A stretch of DNA of 64,000 bases from positions 5,208,001 to 5,272,000 of the forward strand of contig OX377202.1 in NCBI GenBank assembly GCA_947396885.1, written 5' to 3'. The position numbers and the translations under genes were made by a program. Positions 30,873 to 41,060 of this stretch are shown here, one piece after another (the stretch's first letter is position 1; each line of letters starts with the position of its first letter). This DNA is from Heligmosomoides polygyrus polygyrus (lineage: Eukaryota > Nematoda > Chromadorea > Rhabditida > Heligmosomidae). Under the pieces are notes generated by a model that worked only from the letters and a program-made list of their open reading frames with translations, did not search any database and had not been told where the DNA came from.

Positions 30873-31079
30873 GTTTGTCCGCACGTCTGTCCGACCTATC
30901 GTCCCTGAGCGAGCTTCGTATTTCTCCCTGGTTGCTTGATTGACCTCTTCTGGTGAGAAACTCGTGAATATACTTGCCGAATTAGGAAAGGCTTCACCTT
31001 CGATTAGCCGACGACTACCGTTTTTTGTTCTGCCAAAAGCCAATCGAAGATAGAATCAATCCAGGGTTAGTTAGGCTCC

Positions 31080-31660
31080 TGAAGAGGCTTCACGCAAGTG
31101 AAGAATATCGATCTGCCAATCACAATCGATCGATTTCATCGACTTTCCCTAGTGTTTTCCTTGGTGTAGGTGGTTACGCGAAAATAATGACCGGTGAAGA
31201 TGGTGCATGGGCTTCACAACAACATCGATCAATCAATCGCTATTGATCGATTGAATGGTTTTCGTCCAAAGCTGACCGGTTAAAGTGAGAGTAGCGTGAA
31301 CATGACCACTGAAAGACGGGGTCCACATGAATCCAATAGTATCGATTAATATTGACCTGCCCACGACAATCGATAATTGAATTGATTTTTGTCTAATGAG
31401 GGCGACGCGATCCGACGCAGGGCGACGCGATTGGTTGGCTGGCGTCATCGCTGGGTGACGCGATCAATCAGTTTTGCCTCATTGCGTGGCCATCGCGTCG
31501 CGTCGCGACGAAGCATAAACGGGGCGTAACGTCGACCTTTAGAGGTGAGCAAATCGCGGTTATGTTGGCCAATGGACAGGCATTGCAGTGAACAAACAAT
31601 ATCGATCGTTTTTATCGACTTTATGTGGAGTTTAGCTTTGACGTTAGAACCACACAAAAA
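31080..31660. repeat. ATCGAT-rich repeat cluster
   Basis: Repeated AATCGATCGATTTCATCGAC, CGATCAATCAATCGCTATTG and ATCGATTAATATTGACC, with ACCGGT blocks, relate to the array at 15360-15785. Around 31400-31515 a GGCGACGCGAT repeat and a TCGCGTCGCGTCGCGACGAA tract resemble the 58098 MITE arms. Confidence 0.5.
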
Positions 31661-31808
31661 CGATGGCTGATAAAAGGAACGTTAAAAACTTAAACAGTAT
31701 AAATCGGTTACTACAGATATCTGGAGAGAAGCCCTAGCCAGCAGTCAGACTACTGACTGGAGGTTCTCCCAGCATTCTATCGGTGGTTAACGTCTAAACA
31801 GACATTCT

Positions 31809-32202
31809 GAATCTATCCTAGTCGGAGGGGGACGGGGGTATCACTAGAAAAATGACGCAAACGTAAGCAATGTCACTTTCCAGGAAATAAGATTGTAAAG
31901 AAAAGTCGTCTCGTAAACAAGTTCACCTGGTTCATCAACGACTTACGTAACTTTAACGGAGAATTGTAAGCTTACCAAGCGATATGGTGAGCGACAAGCC
32001 GTGTTATCTGAGCTTTTAACGCAACTTAACGCTCACCATATCGCTTGATAAGGTTATAATTCTCCGTTAAAGTTACGTAAGTCGTTGATGAATTCGGCCC
32101 CTGATGTCCTTGTAAACTAGTTTGCTTTCGGCTTTGCCGCCCTTGTCAAACAGTCCGAATGGAACCCCCCCCCCCCCCCCCCTCCCGCACTAGGATAGAT
32201 CC
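31809..32202. mobile_element. GGATCTATCC-end element with large internal palindrome
   Basis: Ends GAATCTATCCTAGTCGGAGG and CCCGCACTAGGATAGATCC; a run of about 20 C lies inside the right end. The interior is the palindrome at 31936-32092 instead of the minisatellite of copies A-C. Flanking octamers match at 5 of 8, so the insertion is old or the boundary is slightly off. Confidence 0.6.
31936..32092. repeat. 60-bp-arm palindrome
   Basis: GTTCATCAACGACTTACGTA...CAAGCGATATGGTGAGCG pairs with CGCTCACCATATCGCTTGAT...TACGTAAGTCGTTGATGAA around a spacer of about 35 bp; only a few mismatches are visible. A very stable cruciform or RNA hairpin is possible. Confidence 0.75.
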
Positions 32203-32324
32203 GAAATGTTTAATAATTTTCCACATTTTTTTATTGTAGTGAACCGAAAAACACGTTATTTTAGATCACAGCGCTGTTTCATTCCAATTTGTGAGGTCAT
32301 TTGGGATTTGGATCTAAGTGCCGT

Positions 32325-32560
32325 GTGACGCAGTCGGTAGAGACGCAGTCTTAAAAAGCAAAAATCGATGGGGTTCGATTCCACTTCCGGGCTCACAATC
32401 GGTCGTTCTTGGCAAGAGAAAGTATCGATGGAAGGTGAATTTATAGGTCACTCTCCAGAACCAACTGTTTAGGTCGTACACCTCGAATTCGAAATGGCAA
32501 CGATATTGAGTGTAATCTCAATGCGTGGCGCATCCCAAGGTGGTTAAACTACGGCGATAT
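32325..32560 (+). mobile_element. SINE, variant tRNA-like head
   Basis: Head GTGTGACGCAGTCGGTAGAG and box B GGTTCGATTCC differ from the main SINE, but the 3' end AATGCGTGGCGCATCCCAAG and GGTTAAACTACGG is the shared one. It shows that different tRNA-like heads are joined to one tail type. Confidence 0.6.
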
Positions 32561-32845
32561 CTGTCGCTTTTTGTTGACCTCTAGGCAAACTCTGGACCAA
32601 TACAACTCTCGTGCGCGACGGTCATCGAACTTCCCCCACCCTCCCCTTCCCCAATCCCTTGAAACAACCAAATCACCGGCAACAAACGCCTACGAGCGCC
32701 GCCAGAACCGGGTGCTCCCCCGGGAGTTGTATGAAAAATCGCCTGCCCATGTGGTTTTTCGCGGCAGAGCCGATGCGTCATCGTCGAACGCGGGGAGATT
32801 CCCCGAGACTCACGCGGCTCCCGCTCTCTTGAGAGATCCAGAGCG

Positions 32846-32966
32846 ATGGCGCCGAGATCAGCTGCTGTTTATTCGGTGGTTGGCTGGCTGGTTGGCCTGA
32901 TCTCCTGGAGGAAGAATCCAAGGAGGCACTGTGGGTTCATTTGTCGCTGTCAGGAACGAGGAGCAG
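32846..32966 (+). CDS. possible first coding exon, unknown product
   Basis: An ATG at 32846 opens 40 codons plus one base up to a consensus donor (GAGGAGCAG, then GTGAGC). The peptide begins MAPRSAAVYSVVGWLVGLIS, a hydrophobic stretch like a signal peptide or anchor, then RRHCGFICRCQ, which is Arg/Cys-rich. The surrounding 32.6-33.3 kb is unusually GC-rich. No downstream exon was identified and no family recognised. Confidence 0.27.
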
Positions 32967-33317
32967 GTGAGCAATCCGTGGCCTAAGAAGACGCCAGACA
33001 CACAGATGCGACTTGGTGAAAGGCTCGGCGAGGTAATTGGGCAACTCGCAATTAATCCCCCACCTCCCCTTCTGCCCTTTTCTCGGTGATTTCCGAACAG
33101 CAGCCAGCGGTCAATGAACGAAAGGACGAAAAACGGTCCCCAGCCCCTTCGGGCGACCACTTCTCATTAAATTCGCACGCGACGACGATTTCGTAGAGCA
33201 TTCGGCCATTTCAACACGCAATGTCCGCACGGACGGCAAAAGTTCGCTGATGGATGGCACAGCGTTTACTCCAGCGCTAGAATAGCAGCGAAGAAAAAGG
33301 CGGCGCTTTTCCATTCC

Positions 33318-33520
33318 TGCACGGGATGCGCCATGAATTCCAATTCTAAGTGGTATTGTGAGGGCAATTTGAGTGGGTTAGGCAATGATTTGCCGGTAGC
33401 TGGCCGTTGGACAAGTCAGTGTTTTACCGTTCCCAGACAAATTTTGCATAAATTCACCGATCGAAGGGTCGATGGAGGACGAGCTTGAGATTCGAGGACC
33501 GAACGGGAGTCATTCTGCAG
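33318..33520 (-). repeat. degenerate SINE
   Basis: GGGATGCGCCATGAATTCCA, CAAGTCAGTGTTTTACCGTT and CCAGACAAATTTTGCATAAA follow the minus-strand SINE order. Head and tail are decayed. From 33521 to 34208 I recognise nothing. Confidence 0.6.
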
Positions 33521-34208
33521 GATCGTTTTGAGAGAGGGGGTCCGTCGTAGAGCGCGTTGGTTTCAGAGAGGATTGTCTCGTGATTTTTTCAGATTTTTAC
33601 GTAGTTTCTGTATCTCTTGACAAGCTGTTCTTTCCAGGTGTGGCTTCGAAAACGTGGAAATTTGTGGGGTTCGTTCACACAAGCAGACATATTATGAACG
33701 TGGAATTGAGTCCCACAAGGTTTTCAGTCCTGATCGCCGTGTGGTTAAAAATAAAGAATTTTTACGGCAGTTTTCGAATCAGTCAAGACGGTTTCAATTT
33801 TTGCCGATTTTCATTGCGCGACACATTTTTCCACCGAACAAGCGACACCTTGTTCTGAAACTCTAGCATATAAACCTTCGATGCTACTGCTGTTGACAAA
33901 GTGATTTTTACGGATTTAAAAGATTTTTTTCAGTTTACAAAGATGTTTTGAAGCGGTTAATGCGAATCAATCACGGAATCGTAATCAGACGCTTGACCTG
34001 TACCTGAAGTAAACATCTTTAGTAGGCGATGTGTTTCGTAAAATTTCGGGCCTCAGTTATTGTACGGTGAAAAAATCAAGCTTTTTTCTTATGTGATCAT
34101 CGATAAAATTAATGGGGATTGTATTCAAAATCATCGTTGATCACGAAAATTATTATTTTTCTTGTTTGAAAGAGACGACATGTAAAAGTAAAACTTTGCC
34201 ACATAGAA

Positions 34209-34330
34209 TTTCGAACTGTGGTTAATAGAAAGGATAACGAATAAAGAACGGCGCTACTCGATCCCTTTTGGGATGCGCCACGCAGTATACTTCTGCGGAA
34301 TGGCATGGAGGCGATTTGAATGCGTATTGC
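34209..34330 (-). repeat. SINE 3' fragment
   Basis: AAAGGATAACGAATAAAGAA then GGGATGCGCCACGCAGTATA and GGCGATTTGAATGCGTATT; truncated before the body. Confidence 0.75.
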
Positions 34331-34440
34331 GGCAAAAATCACGTTTTCTGAAACGACCTATATGATCAGGGGATTAAATTTTTCATCGTCTCCCGGAAAA
34401 AAATCGACGCAAAACCGAAGCTCCTGATTATTTATTTTTA

Positions 34441-34724
34441 AAAAGGATAAAGGACTGTGTTATTCAATCCCCTTTGGGATGCGCCGCGCATTCTACTTCT
34501 ATGTCGTGGAGGTGTGTTGAATGCGCATTTGGCCATACAATGACTCGCGGTGGCCAGCCGATGAACAAGTCAGCGCTTTACCCTTCCCAGACAAGTCTGG
34601 TATCAATTCACCGACCCCGGAGGGATGGAAGGCTTGGTTGGCCTAGGCGGAAAATTTGAACCAAAAACCTGGTATCGGGTGCAGGCGACAGCCGGCGCCT
34701 CCTCCGACTGCACTCCACGCGCCC
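34441..34724 (-). mobile_element. tRNA-derived SINE with perfect target duplication
   Basis: Full-length copy flanked by an exact 11-bp duplication, ATTTATTTTTA (34430-34440 and 34725-34735). Order from the left: tail, GATGCGCCGCGCATTCTACT, CAGACAAGTCTGGTATCAAT, CAGGCGACAGCCGGCGCC, GACTGCACTCCACGCGCCC. One of the two clearest retroposition events in the window. Confidence 0.92.
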
Positions 34725-35420
34725 ATTTATTTTTATATTTTTAGATAAATATATGTATTATATCGAAGATTACTACAGGAAAACTACTAAGCAGTATATT
34801 GAGCCCGGCTCGATATTTTATGTAGTAACAATTCACCTCTATAAGACGTCTATTTAGATAAAAACATCTATTTTCATGAAAAACGACGATATTCAGTACG
34901 ACTCTTTTAATCATATCGAACGTCGCGGCTGAAAAAAATAGGTTTTTTATTATGTAATAAGCACGGATATTTTCCATGACAATCAATCAATCGGGTTTGA
35001 GAAGAACGTTTCGCGTTAGAAATCTGGCAAAAAGTTCTCAAATTACCATTAGAAATTAAATTAGAATTACCATTAGAAATTAGCATTCGATATTTCATGG
35101 AGGATAATATCAGACCAAGGCACTCGTCCATTCAGGTAGAAAAAATGCGTCATGATATTCTGCTAAAATCGGTGACAATTGAACTCGCCCTGATCGATTG
35201 GAGACTGCAGAGTGAAAATCTGCATTTTTAACTGTAGAACAATCAACATTTAAGACTTTACAGAATTAAATTCCACCCTCATAACAGGTCTCCTTCAGTG
35301 AACAAAGCTGCCCGAAAATCTCTACACAGTCGATGCACCACCTGACGCTTATTGCCTCACTAAGAGATACAAAAAAATCACCTAAAAAAGCTGAAAAGCT
35401 GATTGCGACAAACTCAGCCC

Positions 35421-35581
35421 TAGTCGCGAAGGTGGGCAGCGCTGGTAGGTGGGAACGCGCCTTCCGAGACGTCACGTACGGTACGTTCCCTGATTGGCCG
35501 GCGTGTGTTCAATCGGTGCCCTGCTTGGATATGATTAGCTGGCGTACTCCCGCCTCCTAATGCTGCGCACATTCGCCACTT
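35421..35581. mobile_element. palindromic MITE (GTCGCGA family)
   Basis: Left GTCGCGAAGGTGGGCAGCGC, right CCTAATGCTGCGCACATTCG; interior CTGATTGGCCGGCGTG. A GACGTCACGT motif lies at about 35468. Regions 34736-35420 and 35582-36144 show no gene that I recognise. Confidence 0.65.
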
Positions 35582-36144
35582 GAGCCGAAAATCCGTTCCC
35601 AAAACTGAGAAACACTACCCAAACCTTAAGTTTGACCCCGATCCCACTTCTCGGCACGGTGTCGCCTGTGGACGTCTGCTGTTTTTCCGTGACGCATTGC
35701 GCTTGCACAGCAATTTGACTCGATTTCACGGATTCAGTCCGATCGCAACTCAATCGAGTCGCGCGCGCACGAACGCATCTAATTTCGCCAAGTGCTTTCC
35801 GCTGTAGGAAACATGGCCACTAATTCAATGGATCTGTTTTAAATCGAGGTCTCGGCGCACTGTGGTGTTTGCGCGAACAATTGCGAAAATCAGAAGAATT
35901 AAACCGGCTCGACTAAGTGCAGCTGAAACAGAAACGTCACCGTTGGACACGCTCCTACCGTACATCTAGGCGTGCATTATAATGTAAAGGCGGAACCTTG
36001 CGGATATTGCGCTTCAAGTGACGGCATAACGGTGATTTGTGCTTTCGCATCAGAGGGAATATCACATCGAGAAACGCTCAAGCCCATAAACATTACTTCC
36101 GTCTTTGAATACATTCCCTTTTTGTGCAGTACACAAATATAAAC

Positions 36145-36156
36145 AATAAAAAATAA

Positions 36157-36195
<39 letters not shown>
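36145..36195. repeat. (AAAT)n microsatellite
   Basis: About 12 AAAT/TAAA units; a second, complementary-type TTTA tract is at 36470-36520. The DNA between them (an 83-codon open frame from ATG 36213) has no recognised product. Confidence 0.9.
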
Positions 36196-36197
<2 letters not shown>

Positions 36198-36469
36198 GAG
36201 CTTCCATTAGCAATGGGCCAAGTCGTCGATAAAATTGACCAATGGTTGAACACAGTATTTCTCCCCAAATTTCAAAGAAATTCCTACGGAGGAAGTTTGA
36301 AATTTTTGATAAGCCTCATCCCGTTCCAAACTCTTGCTCAAAAGGCTAGTTCGATTTCTGACGAAATTCCGTTGACCTCCAGTGAAATGTCTATTACTTT
36401 TAATTATTTATTTATTTCACATGTTTGTTTTACATGTATTTCTCGATTTGATCCTTTCCTCTAAGGCGA

Positions 36470-36474
36470 AATCT

Positions 36475-36518
<44 letters not shown>

Positions 36519-36520
36519 CT
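36470..36520. repeat. (TTTA)n microsatellite
   Basis: About 12 TTTA units; it forms an inverted pair with the AAAT tract at 36145-36195. Confidence 0.9.
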
Positions 36521-36848
36521 TATATTGTTAACTACAATGGACTAACTACTCAAATGCATGGAAATATAGGGAAAAGAAAAAGGAAAATGATATTTAAAAT
36601 GCACAAAAAACTAGCGGGACAGATTCAGCGCGATGGAAGGAGCCCAGGAAAATGGTGATAGGGAAAACAGTAGAAAACTATTCTCCTAGTGGTTCCTAAT
36701 AGCGTAATAGGCTAATAAGAACATCTGTATCTAGACTAGCTGGCATTGGTACCCTCCTCCCTTAGGTATTTATACTTTGAGCTGAAGCTTCGGGACACGG
36801 GTAAGCCAACCAAGGGTATGCCAAGCAATTCTGCTACAAGACGTTTCG

Positions 36849-37102
36849 TTGCGATCAAAACTCTTGCACCAGACGATACTCGAACCTGCACCTTCCGCTT
36901 TCCGAGCAGTGATGCTACGCCTTACACCACCGGCGCTGTTTGACCTCTCGTAACATACGCGATATATTCGAGGGCTATCAACACACCCGTGATGTCGGGA
37001 TTATCCCGGTCAAACAACGTTGGTGGTGTAAGGCGAGCATCGCCACCCGAAAGCAGAATGTGCGGGTTCGAGTCCCGCATGGTGCAGGAGTTTTGATCGC
37101 AA
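36849..37102. mobile_element. foldback with tRNA-like arms (second copy)
   Basis: Arms 36849-36944 and 37009-37102 are inverted repeats. The right arm, on the plus strand, reads GTTGGTGGTGTAAGGCGAGC (box A region) to GGTTCGAGTCCCGCATGGTG (box B and acceptor). The left arm encodes the same on the minus strand with a possible seven-base anticodon loop TCGGAAA. The 64-bp spacer matches the spacer of the 4536 copy (AACACACCCGTGATGTC). Stem mismatches argue against functional tRNAs. Confidence 0.7.
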
Positions 37103-37249
37103 AAAAAAACATCCTGAAACAACATAGGCCTCTCCACCAGCTGTTCCAGGCTTAAGCAAATGTGTTAAAACCAAGCAGTTTTATTGGAGAACCGTAGTTG
37201 CCCTTGCTGCTGATGACTGAGCAAGGAGGCATTTCCTCTTCAGGTGATG

Positions 37250-37375
37250 ACGCCTTATTCGACGACGATCCACTGGGCTACTTTGGCACGAGACGGGAAT
37301 GAATGGGGACGCTGCTGGCGCCCGACGACGATCAGCGGGACGAAAGGCGATAAGTAAAAGCTGGTAAAGGCAATG
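37250..37375 (+). pseudogene. decayed LINE C-terminal remnant
   Basis: One frame gives WATLARDGNEWGRCWRP, close to [14 protein letters not shown] at 1821-1997. Flanking codons are shifted and interrupted. Same family, older. Confidence 0.5.
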
Positions 37376-37995
37376 CAGTTCACCGACCGAATGAAAGCCC
37401 CGGACCGAGCCTGTTTTACACAGCCCGTCAGCACCAGCGCTCCATAGTAAATAGCTACTCCCTAAGGCCTTGTGCATCCGGAGTTTCGGTGTTTACCAGT
37501 CGAGTGGCTGGTGTCAATTGTTATGTGGCCCCGTCGTCTGTCATACTCATATACGAGAGTGACGACGCAGCCAAAACAAACGGCCTCACTATGACATCGT
37601 CTTCTGGACATCCTGCTCAACGAGATACTCATTCTGGACGCTGTCTTCTACCCATTACAGTCGGATTGGCGATAACAAACCCTAAACGCAGGGCGATAAA
37701 CCATAACTCCTCCAGAATGAACGGCGAAAAGCGAACTTGTTCCTAAGAAAACCCGAGAGCTCGTGGCTTCAATACCAACATTGCTCACTATCAATCGACT
37801 CTATGACTATCGAAGAAATCTAGGTACATGGCGCATACGAAAGCACCCAAATAAGCAAGGAAACCTACTTGAAATATTACTCTTCATATTGAATTATGGC
37901 AATAAATTTTACAAAGGGTACGATAAACAGAACACCTCTTATCGCTAAAACATCCTTGGAATGCGCCATGCGTTCCACGGAACTCTGGCATTTGC

Positions 37996-38286
37996 GAAGG
38001 CGTTGCTAAGATGTCTCGCCAAAAGTTGCCGGAGCTTCGGTGGGAGGTACTGTTCCACTCACCGTATTCGCCGTACGTCCTACCGTCTGTCTACCACCTC
38101 TTCGGGGATCTTAAGCAACATCTGAGCGATAGACACTTCGATGACCAGGTGCAACTAGGATCTGTGAAGATGCAGTTCCTCGAGTCACAGCCGTCTTCAT
38201 TCTTACAGAAGGGAATTCCGGCCGATGACCTGTTCATTAGATCGGAGAAGGTAGTCGATGCCAACGGTGCTTGCTTTGTAGATTGA
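37996..38286 (+). pseudogene. mariner transposase pseudogene, C-terminal third
   Basis: VAKMSRQKLPELRWEVLFHS, then PYSPYVLPSVYHLFGDLKQH and FLESQPSSFL, ending VVDANGACFVD and TGA. This is the mariner C-terminal catalytic segment (normally SPDLAPSDYHLF). Both the Asp of SPDL and the third catalytic Asp are replaced (Y and V). Everything before the second Asp is missing. The last ~17 codons are duplicated in the tandem unit starting 38721. Confidence 0.85.
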
Positions 38287-38317
38287 AATTGAAACTGTAC
38301 ACGTAAAGTAATAATGT

Positions 38318-38417
38318 GGTTTAATTACCCAAGTTTGAGGTTCCCCTTCCGACTAGGAACACGGAAACCGAGTCTGTCTGGGCAATCAGACTTTGAAGAA
38401 GGCGACGGCGCCGAAAC
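38318..38417 (+). ncRNA. SL1 spliced-leader RNA gene or pseudogene (copy 1)
   Basis: Positions 38318-38339 equal the 22-nt SL1 exon used for trans-splicing across nematodes (starts GGTTTAATTACCCAAG, ends TTTGAG) and are followed by GT, the donor of SL RNA. Downstream folding fits a roughly 100-nt SL RNA: GTTT/AAAC and GTTCC/GGAAC form stem 1 across the donor; AGTCTG/CAGACT is a perfect second stem; GGCG-ACGG-CGCC a third. Between stems 2 and 3 is CTTTGAAG, a poor match to the Sm site (AAUUUUUGG-like). A gene, a decayed gene or an SL1-tipped retrocopy are all possible. Confidence 0.6.
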
Positions 38418-38792
38418 ATCAGCCGTATTAAGGTTGATGACAATGTTGGTCATGGTCAACAGCTGAACGATCTCATCATCTATAGATCAAAGCAATAATA
38501 TTTTTTAAATTTATGTTTTGAACTGAAATTTTTAACCCGCTATTTTTATTTATTTTGAACTTGAATTTTAATTAATTTCTCAATAATTTTTATAAATTTA
38601 TTTATTTTTACTTTTGTTTTTCATTTCCTTCATAATGAATTAAAATAATATTTTTCAAAATATTATACAAATTAATAAAATGATATTTGAAAAATTTTCC
38701 GCACTATTGCTAAACATTTCCATTAGATGGGAGAAGTCGACAACAGTGCTTGCTTTGCAGATTGAAATTCTATACATGTAAAGCAATAATGG

Positions 38793-38890
38793 GGTTTAAT
38801 TACCCAAGTTTGAGGTTCCTCTTCCGACTAGAAACACGGAAACTGAGTCTGTCTGGGCAATCAGACTTTGAGGAAGGCGACGGCGCAGAA
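38793..38890 (+). ncRNA. SL1 spliced-leader RNA gene or pseudogene (copy 2)
   Basis: SL1 is again exact (38793-38814) and followed by GTTCC. Stem 1 has one change (GAAAC instead of GGAAC), stem 2 (AGTCTG/CAGACT) is intact, and stem 3 is weakened (GGCG..CGCA). The candidate Sm-site position reads CTTTGAGG. Preservation of the 22-mer against changes elsewhere in the unit hints at constraint on the leader, but two copies are too few to prove it. Confidence 0.55.
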
Positions 38891-38931
38891 ACGTCAGCCG
38901 TAATAAAGTTGATGTCATTCCTGATCAACAG
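38849..38931 (+). ncRNA. hammerhead-ribozyme-like fold
   Basis: TTGAGGA (38868-38874) matches the CUGANGA core except for the first base. GAAA (38888-38891) follows after a short stem II, and CGTCA/TGATG close stem III, leaving GTC (38914-38916) as a canonical cleavage triplet. Stem I can form from ATCAG/CTGAT and CTGT/ACAG with an internal loop. The C-to-U change at the first core base would be expected to cripple cleavage. Unit 1 has the same core but GAC in place of GTC. Hammerheads of this kind occur in Penelope-like elements and retrozymes. Confidence 0.3.
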
Positions 38932-39440
38932 CTGAACGACTCTATCTATAGATTGAAGCAATAATATAATTTTGAATTTTGTTCTGAACAACATATTTGT
39001 ATCTATTTTGAACGTGAATTTTAATTAGTTTTGCAATAATTTTTATTTTTTACATTTGTTTTTCATCTCATTCATAATTTCATTCATAATGAATCAAAAT
39101 AATAATTTTTAAAATATTGTTCTAATTAATAAAATAATCTTTAAAAAATTTCCGTACTGTTGCAGAACTATTCTGACAACCTAATACAGATACATAAGCC
39201 TCCAGTGCTCAGGCGCTGTGATCCCAGGCAGACAACTGGTGACCCTATGGACTTCTTGATCTTGATCAGAAGTGGAGGGCTAACTGAACTCGTGCCTGGG
39301 TTCGAAATTCAAGCCAATTGCAACTGCGCCGACAACCACTGCTCCATCTGGGTGCCGCGTACGTGGAGTTGACAATCAGGAGTTCAGGACAATGTCCAGC
39401 ATTTCATCTACTGTAGAGCCAAAAAAGGACAGGGTCAGCA

Positions 39441-39479
39441 CACTCATTGGCTTGGCTTATATAGACAAGCCAATGAGTG
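39441..39479. repeat. 14-bp-arm hairpin
   Basis: CACTCATTGGCTTG and CAAGCCAATGAGTG are perfectly complementary around an 11-nt AT-rich loop. Surrounding 39173-40590 shows no recognised gene; a GTC microsatellite is at 39952-39980 and a SINE-motif block at about 40395. Confidence 0.7.
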
Positions 39480-39951
39480 ACCGTTCAGAGCCTCATTCCG
39501 GTAAGAAAGCCGTCACTAAGCTGACCAGCTCTTCACTCAGTTACTCACAGGTGACGTTGACTAGAGCAGGTGACAGCCTTACAGCGGCATAGGTGAACTG
39601 GCCAGCATTCTGGTCCAGAAATCACAGGTGCAACTTCTATCTGATGCACCCATCTTTTGATCACGATTCTGATTATCGTCCTCGTGATTTTCCGCAAAAA
39701 TGGGCAAAATATCAAGAATCTCAGCACCCAAAGAACAATCACATTTGATGGCTATAGTTGTCTCCGCCACTCAGTTCAGCCCTCGTTTCAATGGCCCGTC
39801 CTTGAAAGCGCAGTGGATGAGACGCGCTCGGCTAAGCAAGGCAATCTGATGTTTTTGCTCAGCGGTGGCTTATTGTCGACGGTCGCACTCACGTGCGATT
39901 TTATTTCCGCGTTATCGAGCCGGCTCAAAGGCTCAGCGGTGGAGCGGTTTT

Positions 39952-39980
39952 TCGTCGTCGTCGTCGTCGTCGTCGTCGTC
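39952..39980. repeat. (GTC)n microsatellite
   Basis: About nine GTC units, preceded by a GC-rich stretch. It could encode a homopolymer only in a frame without other coding evidence. Confidence 0.85.
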
Positions 39981-40589
39981 CTCGCTACCGCATCATTGAG
40001 CAGCTCCCATGGGAAAGCATACGCGTGACCGGGCGGACGTGGTGGAAGATGGGTCTTGGAGATTAAACCTCTCGCTAGGAGGATTATCTTGAGATCAAAT
40101 GGCTTCTGTCACCCTCCAATGTACAAGGAAATAAGTGGATGAGACTTTCAGAACTCAGAAGGGGAGCATAAAGCTCACCAGCTTGCAGGGTAAACACATG
40201 AGTAGTCTCAGGGTTCGATTCTTTTTGGCTGAGTTTTTGTGTTTCGTTTTTTCGATTTTCCTTTGATTTTTCCCGGTTAACTCCCTCCTTCGTCATAGTC
40301 GAAGTTAGAAACAGCGAAGCACCGGTTCGCCTAGCGCCCAAAGTCTTTTTGCGTCCACTCAGAAAACGACACATTCCAGGGACTACGTACAAGTTCAATG
40401 CATGGCGCAGTCCAACCAGCTGGGTAATAAATACTATTGGTTTCTCTAAATCGAAAAATGTTTAATAAATAAATGAAAACCAATAAAATATGATAAAAAG
40501 TGAAAGCAGTCAATAATTCCAGAAGTGCAACTGCAATAGAAATCGAAAGGGCGTTTATACTTTATCGCACGCGCGACAAGTTCCAGAAA

Positions 40590-41060
40590 TTAATAATATT
40601 GATTGATATTCATCGACCAATCGATGAATATTCACTTAACGTAAAGGTTGTCCACCTACCAAGACTTCCAGGAATTCCCACTTCGACACTTCTTGACAAT
40701 CTAGACAGATATCGATAATATCGATCGCCATCGATTCGCAGACCGGTAGTGCTCAATTGTTCAGAAGGCTTCACACCAACCATCATATTGGTGTAATGAT
40801 CGGCTGAAGCGGTTGAACCCCAAGCAGCATTCACTACAACTCAACCATATCGAATGACTTGTAGTGAATGCTTTCCAGCGGCAATTAATTCTGCGCGGAC
40901 GGACAGATGGACGAGCGGACTGGCGATCGATTCTTGTTTTCTAATCACGAAGCTCGTTCATCGTCGACCGAAATATCCAATGGACTTCCATTTCAACCAG
41001 ACATTTTTGAGCAATAATCGATAGAATCGATCGATATTGACCAGAATGATCATTAATGCG
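40590..41060. repeat. ATCGAT-rich repeat cluster
   Basis: GATTGATATTCATCGACCAA, ATATCGATAATATCGATCGC and ATCGATAGAATCGATCGATA recur with intervening ACCGGTAG; related to 15360-15785 and 31080-31660. Region 41061-41526 is GC-rich but shows no supported exon. Confidence 0.5.

Larger units (their letters stand above)
38235..39172 (+). repeat. tandem duplication carrying SL1 (units of 486 and 452 bp)
   Basis: Unit 1 (38235-38720) and unit 2 (38721-39172) align along their length: the mariner tail, SL1, a TCTGTCTGGGCAATCAGACT hairpin, a GAAGGCGACGGCGC block, CAACAGCTGAACGA, then an AT-rich spacer ending in TTCCG(C/T)ACT(A/G)TTGC. Divergence is clearly visible, including indels, so the duplication is not very recent. 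Confidence 0.85.

Noticed and set aside
33111..33314. 67-codon minus-strand frame beginning with ATG.
   Set aside because: Codon third positions are unbiased, no splice donor or homologue was recognised, and it ends by chance in a GC-rich region.
36145..36520. ORF between two microsatellites (ATG 36213).
   Set aside because: Its end is translated from the TTTA repeat region, and no homologue or splice site supports it.
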